From positions 34,173,250-34,237,249 of the forward strand of contig OW028579.1 of the NCBI GenBank assembly GCA_932294295.1: a DNA stretch of 64,000 bases. Reading direction: 5' to 3'. This document shows positions 26,355 through 36,800 of this stretch, piece by piece. This DNA is from Alitta virens (Eukaryota > Annelida > Polychaeta > Phyllodocida > Nereididae). The notes beneath the pieces are model-generated. The model made no database searches, had not been told where the DNA came from, and saw only the letters and a list, made by a program, of their open reading frames with translations. Position 1 is the first letter of the stretch. Every line of letters begins with the position of its first letter. Both the position numbers and the translations under genes were made by a program.

Positions 26355-26515
26355 TCGCTTATCTTGAGTCACCTCCTAATCAGCTGATGGTTCCCAAAAA
26401 TAGGAAACAATGTCCCATGTGGACATCTAACTTTTAAGGATATAGAGTATTATTTAAGAGCTTCAGTGTCACTTTGTCATTGGTTAAGAGGAGCAATGTT
26501 GCACTGTCGATTTTT
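26355..26515 (+). repeat. Spacer segment of the minisatellite, copy C (shortened)
   Basis: Same order of blocks as A and B with a small internal deletion and substitutions (CAGCTGATGG for CAGCTAATGG). It marks the right end of the array. 26516-26920 is unique, moderately GC-rich DNA with no recognised gene. Confidence 0.9.
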
Positions 26516-26924
26516 TACCCATGTAGTCTGATGCAGACCCATAAAATGGACCTACTAATGGCATGGCCAGTTCTATATTTGTACACCAGTAAGTGCATAG
26601 AGCCTTGTCAAGCCTGGAGACTGTACTCAGGTGATCGTGAGGCCCTTGAAGGTCGTGAGAATCCATGTCCAAGGGGACACCTAAGGTGAATGAGCATATT
26701 TCTGAGCCACGTGAACCCTCCTGCCAAGGCCAGCCTCAAGTCTAGGACCTAGGCCTAAACGTACTGATGAAGGGGTCAACCATCCATACCAGGGACTGAA
26801 CTTCCAGTGAAGGTTCTTTTCCAGATTATCTTTCTAGGAGCCAGAAACCTGGTTGGGGCTAACCACCCTGGAAATAGCCCTGAAGATCGACTCCTGGGTG
26901 TCAGCACATGGGTCCCCAGGTAAA

Positions 26925-26990
26925 AAGAGTGAGAATCGAATTTGGGTTACCTACAGAAGGAGCAGTTCTATTTATAGTTTCTGTTATTAG
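26925..26990 (-). mobile_element. tRNA-like SINE head fragment
   Basis: The minus strand reads GTAACCCAAATTCGATTCTC, with a B-box-like ATTCGATTC, closely resembling the better-preserved head at 48670-48745. The A box is degraded. Confidence 0.45.
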
Positions 26991-27050
26991 CTGGCCTGTA
27001 ATCAATGATGGAGACGGATAATCTTCTATTTATAGTATTTATAAGAGTAT

Positions 27051-27575
27051 ACCACACCACCTAGCATGAGATCATGAGGTGAGTTTAAGGTGAGCTAACT
27101 ATGATATCATCTTGTGATCTCATCCTGTGAGCTCTGAGTGAGGTCACTGTGAGCGTAGTGTTAGCTCACGTCTTCACTGGGACCACACCACCTAGCATGA
27201 GATCATGAGGTGAGTTTAAGGTGAGCTAACTATGATATCATCTTGTGATCTCATCCTGTGAGCTCTGAGTGAGGTCACTGTGAGCGTAGTGTTAGCTCAC
27301 GTCTTCACTGGGACCACACCACCTAGCATGAGATCATGAGGTGAGTTTAAGGTGAGCTAACTATGATATCATCTTGTGATCTCATCCTGTGAGCTCTGAG
27401 TGAGGTCACTGTGAGCGTAGTGTTAGCTCACGTCTTCACTGGGACCACGCCACCTAGCGTAAGATCATGAGGTGAGTTGATGGTGAGCTAACTGTGATAT
27501 CATCTTGTGATCTCATCATGTGAACTTTGAGTGAGGTCACTGTGAGTGTAATGTAAGCTCACGTCTTCACTGGGT
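27051..27575 (+). repeat. 131-bp tandem repeat, four copies
   Basis: Units start at 27051, 27182, 27313 and 27444 (ACCACACCACCTAGCATGAG) and end TTAGCTCACGTCTTCACTGG. The first three are almost identical and the fourth is diverged. The unit is rich in GTGAGCT and GAGGTCACTGTGAG, as is the block at 49380-49895. Confidence 0.97.
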
Positions 27576-27749
27576 TATTAATGAATATGTCCCTTGCTGC
27601 ATTCCAGTTTTTGAACTCACAATACCAGTCTCTCTGTAAGACATGTTTCCTGTTATGGTACTTATTTGAACAACAATAAATTGCCAGTCTTCAGTTGAAT
27701 TCAAAAGATTAAGATTACATGTCAAATGGTTTGATACTTCGCAAAGGCC

Positions 27750-27755
27750 TTTATT
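27750..27755 (-). promoter_or_regulatory. Candidate polyadenylation signal for the serine protease
   Basis: AATAAA on the minus strand about 105 bases after the stop codon (27859). Assigned by position. Confidence 0.5.
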
Positions 27756-27858
27756 TGTTATACAATGCACATCTTAAAAAAGGCATAAAATGTGTTATTT
27801 ATAGTATACATTTTAGCTAAACTGTTAAATTGAATGTATGCATCAGACAGATGGTTGG

Positions 27859-30800
27859 TCAATTCAAAACTTTCAGCAATTGCTTTAAGACGCCATAAAA
27901 GGTGTTAGTGTAGCTGCCTGCTTTATAACCAAAGTCATTGTCTTCTCCATTGTCATTATCATCTCCCCCATAACCTCCAGTACCTCCTCCATAACCTCCA
28001 GTACCTCCCCCATAACCTCCAGTACCTCCCCCGTAACCTCCAGTACCTCCCCTATAACCATTATTATCTCTTCCATTATCTCCACCACCAGAAGCAGATT
28101 TACCCCAAGAGTTTTGAGCAATATTATCTTCTATCCACTGCTTGAAGTAAAATATATCAGTATAAACGCCAGGGACACTGAGGCCCATTGTGCAATCTAC
28201 TCCGTAAGAAGTGGCACCTGCCAGGTAGAATATTCCATCGATGAGGCATGAAAGGGGCCCACCAGAATCGCCCTGGAATAAACAACAGATTGCACTTCAG
28301 CGTATTGTATTTTGATCAGATTCAGTTAAATAACTTACTCCAGGGGCATTCCATATTATTAGCAAAGCATAACAAGAACACGCACTCTCAATGTGAAGTA
28401 TAGCGAGTGGTGCTTCTTGATACATATTCTTTGTTATTTATTTATTAGTAAGGTTTATATAACAGCTACATTCAATTAGGCCCAAAAGCCAATCTTGTTG
28501 ACTACTGATTTTAGCATTTTCTGAATGTTTTAATGGACGTGTTAGCTTGGTCTTAGTCCAAAATTTTACTTCTTATATTAAAGGGTCTCCTGCCCAGCAT
28601 CTCACCGAACAAGCATCTGCGAAATCAACTCCGGGAAGTTTAGCAGCACACAGCGTTCCAGGATAAAGTATATCTCCATCGCGTTGTGTTTCACAATCTT
28701 CTTTGCCAAGTATTTGCAGTTCCACTGTACGAAGGATCTCTGAGGTCTCTGCTCACGAATTGATTGTACAAAGGACATAATTAATAAAAATAAGTTTGAT
28801 TCCTGCAGTGGAAACTCCGTAGAAAGATAATTAGTATCTTCTCTAACAGCTGCTCATGCAAGGAGCCATCTCTGTGCAAATGGGAAGGTAGTTCATCGCC
28901 GCTGGGATTTTAAAAAGGATGCTTCGTGTTTGACACCTAATCACCAGCACTACTGTCACACAACTCGATCATTGAGCAGTTGGAGAATAGAAAATATAAA
29001 ACCTTATTTCTGCTGAGGTGGTTACACAAGTTTCTGACTGCCTGTTGCAACTGTGCATAATATTTGTTTGTTTGAGGTGATATTTTTAAACGTTGAAGGT
29101 CAATAAAGGTGCCCTTCCTAAATAATTTTACATTCAATTGGATGAAGTCCCATGGATGAAGTGATTAAAATAGGAAGATCATCTCAACCTTGTTTTGGGT
29201 CAAAAGTAAATTATCTTTCATGTAAAGTGAATGCAGGCCTTGGTGGATATGGCTTGACTGAGCTATATTATATATGCTGAGACGTAAGACATTTTTGGCA
29301 TTACTCAAAATGTCAAAATGAAATACCAATGTTAAACTTGATACTTACGGTCATTTTTGTTAATTCCCCATCCACTCGCATAGCACTTTGTTCCTATCGG
29401 AATGGCTGACATTGGGATGCAGATTGGGGCTACATCCATGTTGAATGTTACTGGTTTTTGCAACTTGATCAGGGCGATGTCATTCTGGATGTTAGGGTCT
29501 GAAATTGTGTAAGGATGGTTAATTTATTAATTTTTTTTTTGTGCCTTGAGGCTTGATATACCAGTTGACAATTTATATGCCACTTGGTTACTCATTAATT
29601 ATGCGAAACCAGAAAGCATGTATGACAACCAGTCATTAAATTTGAATTGAAATGGAGTGAGCTGAACTGAATTTAAATAATTGAATTGCATATTCATTAT
29701 TTAATGTTCGTTCATTCATTTCTAACACAATGGCGTATTAAGTTATTTTGGTGATCTGTTTGGTTATATTTCCTCATATGTCTTTAATTCTCGTTGCAAG
29801 TCTATAATGATGTTGTACTTACCACGAACGTCGTATGAGGCATGGACAATGACTTTCTCAACTAAAACCCGAGTCTCATATGGTTCAATAGTATTTTCAT
29901 TAATGTTATGCTCCCCCAGGAAAAGCCCAATCTCTTGGTATCTTTCACCAATAAATTCCAAACCGTCTCTACAATGAGCAACATTATAATAATACAGCGA
30001 TTTGGACATTAAAATATTAACGGGAAAAAACAAAACATTTCAAAATTTTGTAAAACATAACCGATATATGTCAATGTGACTGTCAAAAGGCACTACTAGG
30101 CCATATAGAGTAGGGCCTATTAAGCTCCGTTCACACTGTCATGAGTAAGAGAGACGAGTGACCACAGATGTCCAAGATGGACCAATTGTGAGGCTGTTAA
30201 TCACATATAAATTCTTTTGACGAGCGTTCGTGGGACGTCTGTCAACCGCTCGGCAGACGTCTGTTGGCCGCTCGGTGGAAGAGCGACGGGCAGGTCCCAG
30301 AAAAGCCAGTGTGACGGTCGATGGTTCACGAGTGTTCCCCTGGCAGCCGCGGAGTGTTCAATGCCAAATTTTTAAACATGCTTAAAAGTGTTTGCCCTCT
30401 CCATGGATATTCACGAGTTTTCTGGAGGGACTAGGAGCATTCTACGGATTACCACGAGTATCCAGAGATGCCAAGTTCTTAAGTGGTAAATGCGTGAGTT
30501 TGGCGCTTTTCAAACAGTTTAAATTAAAATGTTAAAGATTTTTTTCTGGTCCTCATTGCGTGAGTTACATTAAAATATGAAGAAAATACTGAAGTCCACA
30601 GGTGTGAGACAGCAACCAAATGTGTGAGACTCACGCCGAATGCGTGAGACTTGGCATGTCTGCGAGTATCCGTAAATTGCTAGGCGAGTAAAACGTATGG
30701 ACAAGGATAAGCAGGAGTAAACATTTTCGTCATCCGTGCTCACTCGCCATTCCCACTCGTGACAGTGTGAATGCCCCTTTAGAGGCCTGCTCCAAACATG

Positions 30801-33800
30801 AAATTGTTTGGTGAGGATTCAAAATGTCATGGGGTGGTCACTCATTCTAGAGTCAAAAGTTTTAAGATAGTTGTCAATTGCTTGTGCTTTCTCATTGCTT
30901 TCATGCTGCAATGGAAGAGAATAGGACTGTTACTGGATTGTATTATATTGTATTAATTGCCGGTCATTGACCAGGTGTCAGAGGCAGAGTTTTGAGATAA
31001 GTCCACACCATGTTACCCAATTACCCAATAGGTGGGTTGTTTGCTGCTGATCGATCGACACTGAGTAAAAGGCATCACCAATTGAACTTCTCATGCAACT
31101 GACATGTACAGTAATAAGCATCACCAAAGTGATGTCTTGTGCAACTGAAATTCGGTTAAGATGTAACTCGTGAAGAGTGCTCAGGCCAACAGTCAAACCT
31201 GGGACATTCAGCGGAGCTGGTCAGTGGGTTAACCATAGTACTTGGTAAGATCTAGTTATATACTTTACAAAGGTTGATTTATGTATACAATTCAATAAAG
31301 TAGTAGGTATTGTTTATCTTTGCGTATAGCTCAACCTAATAAGGAAATGTACTTACGCTTCAGTACTGTACATGCAATGAGCGGCTGTTACAATCCATTC
31401 AGCGGTTATTAATGATGCTCCACACTGAGAAGAATTAAACATTCAATTAGTTTCATAAAATACGGTCGACTCTAGTCAGCTATAGCAACTTATTCCTGGC
31501 TGTAACTGTAACTGGCTAAAGCCAGCTGCTTCTGTCTACTTCTACCTTATGGTTTATGTTTCCACGTCTGATGTTTGTATTGTTGTAATGTAAAACCACA
31601 TGTCAATAAAGATAAATAAATAAATAATAAAATATAGTCAGCTTAAACTACCACCACTGAAAAAATATAAACCTTGGTATTGGAATTGATCTAATATATC
31701 ATATCCATGTTTGTGCAATTGCCATGCATCTTTTAACTTATGCAGCAAATGGTGCTGCTTGTACTTTTAGATCTGGCTTTGTGTAGCCAGCTATAGCCAG
31801 ATATAGCCAGACAGTCCCGTCTTTTTGGCAGGTAGCATCGTATAGCAGAAGTTGTCTAGCTTTGTCTGGGTTTAATTTGACAGGCCGTTTTTAATAAAAC
31901 TACATGTATGTCACCTCAGATCAATGTACATGATATCTATTGGGGCAGACGACTAACTTTTAATATATTGAAAAATAAAGCTAACATGATAGTAAATTTT
32001 AAACGACATGGGCGTCAGTCATTTTGAACACTCGTCAAAAGTTGTGCGTGTATTTTACATTAAAGGTCAATCAATGACAAGGGGAATTTGAATGGCACAA
32101 ATAATGCTCTAACCAATGTCAGAAGAAGACAGAACTAGTTCGACCGAAGAGTACACACAAAATCGCATTTTACAATGAGTGATTTGTGGAAGAGTGAAGA
32201 TTTATATTTGTAAGGTTGCTCCAAAAAAAAGAACTCAAGGTAAAAAAAACCCTTGCTCCCCAGAGTTTTTTCCATTCCCCTTGTCATTTTATGAAATTTG
32301 TGAAAAAATTAGGTCAATATCTCCATTCTAAGCCATGCCACCAGGCTGTACCATTGAATTTGTATGGGCTCGAACACCATCATACCGTGGTTTTTGTTTC
32401 AGTTAAGTTAAAAGTATATTTTCACTTTATTGCACACTAGTGCAGAGCTCTAACTAGACATCATGTAAAACAATATTGATCATAATTAGCAGAGAGTTTA
32501 GTCTCAACACACATTTGACTTATTAATTCTTACTAAGAAGTATGCATTTGCAAAATTCTGGAATATGTGACAATGCACTGAAATTAACTTGTGACATATT
32601 GCTCTTAAATGCATAATATCCTTATTGTATATATGTCATATAGTCTGAGCTCGGTGACCATTATATTTTAGAATATATTAATTATATAAATTAGTACATT
32701 AAATTAACATACCCTAAATAAACAAAATGGTTTCTTGACCTTAGAAATTTATCTTGAATAAGTTGTGGTCCTATAGGCATAATATTCTCATTGCATACAT
32801 TTCAAATAGTCTGAGCTGAGCTTGGGTTTTCATATAATTATATACTTTTATTTGTAATTTGATGTTAAGTGTAATATAATATGTAATAATACTATTCAGC
32901 AAATTTGAATTAGTATGAACATTATATTTGATTCAGTTTTTATTGTATATATGCAATTAGTTGTGATTTCATATTACATGAGAAATTGTTAAATTTTGTT
33001 TCACCTTTCCTACATAAGTTTGTGTGAACCTAGATTTACTCTGTTTTATAATAGCCAAATTTAAAGTTTTATTGCATTACTTTTTTTCCAGTGATAAAAA
33101 AAATGTATCCTACTATTACAAAAAGACTAAAATAGCATTCTGGCTGAGTATGGAATTTGGCAAGGAAAGCTAATGGACGTTCTCACAGTCCGTTACTGTT
33201 TCCTTAGATTTGATGAGCAATACAGTGCACAAGGGTTTGCTGCATAGGCAGTGCTATGTTTCATAAATAGAAGAAATGTTTGAGAACATCTTCCTTGGTG
33301 AGGATTCTGTGTTGAACACGTTCAGGAATTGATTTTCCAAGGAGCAATGTGTTGTTATCCTTTTTAAGACCAGGTCCCTCAAGGCTTAAACTCACAATTT
33401 GGAGGTAAAATTTTGCATGGTAGTTGATCTGTATCATAGGAATGGGAAAAGCTCCAGGGAGCAATCTTTTGAAAACATTTTAAAGAAACTACCAATTTTA
33501 GAACACCCTGATTTTTATAGTACTCCAGAAAAAATGTAAAAACTGTGCCAGCATGGCGAGTGGTGCCTTATAGTGATCTTCTGATGGCATTTCTGTGAGA
33601 CTGTTACTTTTACCTTTCTCAACTGGTATGGCCACTACTGATATGGCCCAGTGAATCTCTGACACTCTATATAGTATAAGATAATCCCCAGATAACATGC
33701 CAGATCCAGTTGATATCGTTCCAATGATGGCCTTTTTCGACAGATATCGTGCAGAGGTTTAGCTTGTTATCTAGGTTCTTAGCAATTAAGCTATATTCAC

Positions 33801-36800
33801 TAAAGTTCTTAACATGGGACTGGAGTATGAATCTTTAAATTTGAACTAAAAAGCGCATGCTTGTTTGGAAAGTGTTGATGCCCATGAAGGCTATCCACGC
33901 AATCATTAGAAATATGAACTCCATAAACTCGCATTTATTTGGAGTAAACTCCATAAACTCACATTTGTTTGGAAAGTGTTGGTGCTAAGTTAAGGCTATC
34001 CAAGGAAATCATTAGAAATATGAACTCCATAAACTCACATTTATTTGGAGTAAACTCCATAAACTCACATTTGTTTGGAAAGTGTTGGTGCTAAGTTAAG
34101 GCTATCCAAGGAAATCATTAGAAATATGAACTCCATAACCTCACATTTATTTGGAGTAAACTCCATAAACTCACATTTGTTTGGAAAGTGTTGGTGCTAT
34201 GTTAAGGCTATCCAAGGAAATCATTAGAAATATGAACTCCATAAACTCGCATTTATTTGGAATGAACTCCATAAACTCACATTTGTTTGGAATGTGTTGG
34301 TGCTAAGTTAAGGCTATCCAAGGAAATCATTAGAAATATGAACTCCATAAACTCGCATTTATTTGGAATGAACTCCATAAACTCACATTTGTTTGGAAAG
34401 TGTTGGTGCTAAGTGATATGTTTGTAATATTTTTTGTAATATTTTTAACACATTCTTCAGGGAAATAGGATCAGAAATTGGAGGTATAGAGGATAACACT
34501 AGAAACACTGAACAAATAATCACTGACTATGCTAATCATTCCAGTGTAAACACAATTCTGGAAAATATAAATCAAAATAGACGAAAGTTTGACTTCTGAC
34601 ACGTGAGGGAACATGAAGTCCGAAAAGCTATAAAATCCTTATGTGCAAACAAAGCAGGAGGTTGCGATGAAATCCCAATAAAATTCATTAAACAGACTAG
34701 TGAGAATCTTATCAAACCAGTAACTTTAATAGCTAACAAATGTATTGAATAACAAAAGTTTCCGGATAACATGAAAAAGGCTAACATAGCACCCCCATAC
34801 AAAAAGAAGGACAAACTAAATAAAGATAACTATAGATCAGTAAATTTGCTCATAGCTCTATCAAAGGTAATAGAAAAAATTATGTATAACCAGATATATG
34901 AATACGTACAACCATCACTACACAAATACTTATCTGGATTTAGAAAGGGTTATGGTTGTCAAGACATATTAGTAAGAATGACAGAGGACTGGAGAAACGC
35001 ATTAGATAATGACCAAAAAATAGGGATAGTCGCAATTGATCTATCAAAAGCATTTGACTGTATGTCTCATGGCCTATTAATTACCAAACTTCATGCATAT
35101 GGCTTTAGCATGAATGCATGTGAAATGATCAAATCTTACCTAATAGAAAGATTGCAACGCGTCAAAATAGGTGATACTTTCTCAGAATGGGTAACAAACA
35201 TTAAGGGCATCCCACAAGGGTCTATACTCGGCCCCTTGTTATTCAACATCTTTATAAATGATTTCCTGTACTTGAATATAGGATCAAAGACCTATAACTA
35301 TGCCGACGACACTACACTTTCTTATATTAGCTCTAATTTAAGTGAAGTCACGAAAACCCTGGAAGATGATTGTGTAATTGCCATGGAATGGTTCCAAGCA
35401 AACTACATGAAAGCTAATGCAGAGAAATTTCAACTAATGTTTCTAAGCAAACAGGACACAACTAACAACCAAACCATAAGAATAAATGATAAATTTATTA
35501 AGTCATCCTCATCCATAAATGTGTTAGGCATAGAGATCGATAGCAAACTAAACTTCAAGATTCACATAGATGATATCTGTAATCAGACAAGTAAGCAAAT
35601 CAACACTATATATATATAGATTTTATTGACATGTAAAATATCATAAATGATACATATGTCATTCAGTTAAAAGATAACATGAAAGAGACATTAATGTAAG
35701 TACAGAAAGCAATAAAATTTCAATAATCAAGGTTCCAGCCACCAAGTTAACTTATAATACGTGTTTAAAATCCACATACACAATAGAAAAAAATACAAGC
35801 CGCTAATAAAAACATTTCACTCTCAAAGTCCAAAACATGACAAGCACATCATAACTAATAAACTAATAAACTAAATTAATAACTGTGTGGATACAGGAGA
35901 TGGTTTTCTCTACACATCAGCTTGAAGGAGAAACTTTCCTAAACTAATTAATAACTCAGGTTCCTTGTTTGTCATTATTGCTGTAAACTTAGTTATATCA
36001 TCTAGAGACAAGAAGTTGTTAATAAATTTAGTTGCATTCAAAAAAAGGTTAACACGGTGTTGCTCATTACCAGGACAGACAATCAAACAGTGAATTTCGT
36101 CTTCTACAAAGTTTAACGTACACTTTTCACATATTCTATTTGGAGCAGGAATTATTGGTTTATGGTGTCGACCTGTTTCAATCTTCAGGCTATGTGAACT
36201 TGTCCTAAATCTAGCTATTTTAGTTAACACTTTGCGAATTTGTTGCAATTCAAGATAAGGTTCTATTCTACAATCAGTTTTAAATAGTTTATATGTCCTA
36301 AGTTTTGGTTGTTGTGAACTGTCATTTATTGCATTTATAAGTCGCTCATGTTCGGCTTCATAGAGTCTTAGTTTCACTGTGTTAGAGATATTATCAATGT
36401 CAAAGTTTCTGAGGTTACTAATATCATATTCAATGTTGCAGTTATTTAATACATGACACACTTTACTGAACCAGTTATTTCCATTTACTGCATTCACATA
36501 AATTTCCTTCTGAAAATTTAAACATTTCTTAAGTAAACTGTCATCAGGTGCTCTTTCCAATCTTATCCAGTAATTCACCAATTCACACTATTTGGATAAA
36601 CAATGTAAAAACACTTTATATAATAGTTATATAGGTAGCAACTTTAACTATTGTCCTCTAGTCTGGATGTTCACTGGCAAATTAAACATGGATAAACTCG
36701 AGAAGATGAACAAAAGAGCACTAAGATTCGTTGAAAATCAAAATATAATGCCGTACGAAGAACTATGTCGAGAAGCTAATAAATTAACAATCACCCAAAG

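Larger units (their letters stand above)
21437..26357 (+). repeat. 4.9-kb minisatellite of ~55-bp monomers with higher-order repeats
   Basis: The monomer is TTTTTATTCCACTTTTATTT + GTCACAAGAGACAAGGGG + TTCGCTAAGCCATCAAA. Monomer variants recur at fixed spacing: CCATCACATTTTTATTCCCC ends at 21660, 21990 and 22320, and again at 23632 and 23962, so there is a 330-bp (six-monomer) higher-order unit. Shortened monomers lacking the GGGGTTCGCTAAGCC part occur near 22460, 22768, 24101, 24354, 24934, 25776 and 26031. A 580-bp block (24121-24700) is repeated almost exactly at 24701-25280. Since 55 is not a multiple of 3, a reading frame cycles through all three frames; the resulting open stretches are by-products, not evidence of a protein. 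Confidence 0.97.

Noticed and set aside
21437..26357. CRISPR-like regular array
   Set aside because: The whole monomer repeats with no unique spacers between repeats, the period is 55 bp, and the context is a eukaryotic genome with introns; it is a minisatellite.
27885..28121. 78-codon minus-strand frame with LEVMGEV repeats
   Set aside because: Out-of-frame reading of the protease GGYGGGT tail; the protease frame continues from the GDSGGP exon.
35910..36581. Stand-alone 223-codon minus-strand gene
   Set aside because: It begins exactly at an insertion junction without an ATG, contains a LINE C-terminal motif set, and ends with a (TA)n tail; it is a truncated retrotransposon.
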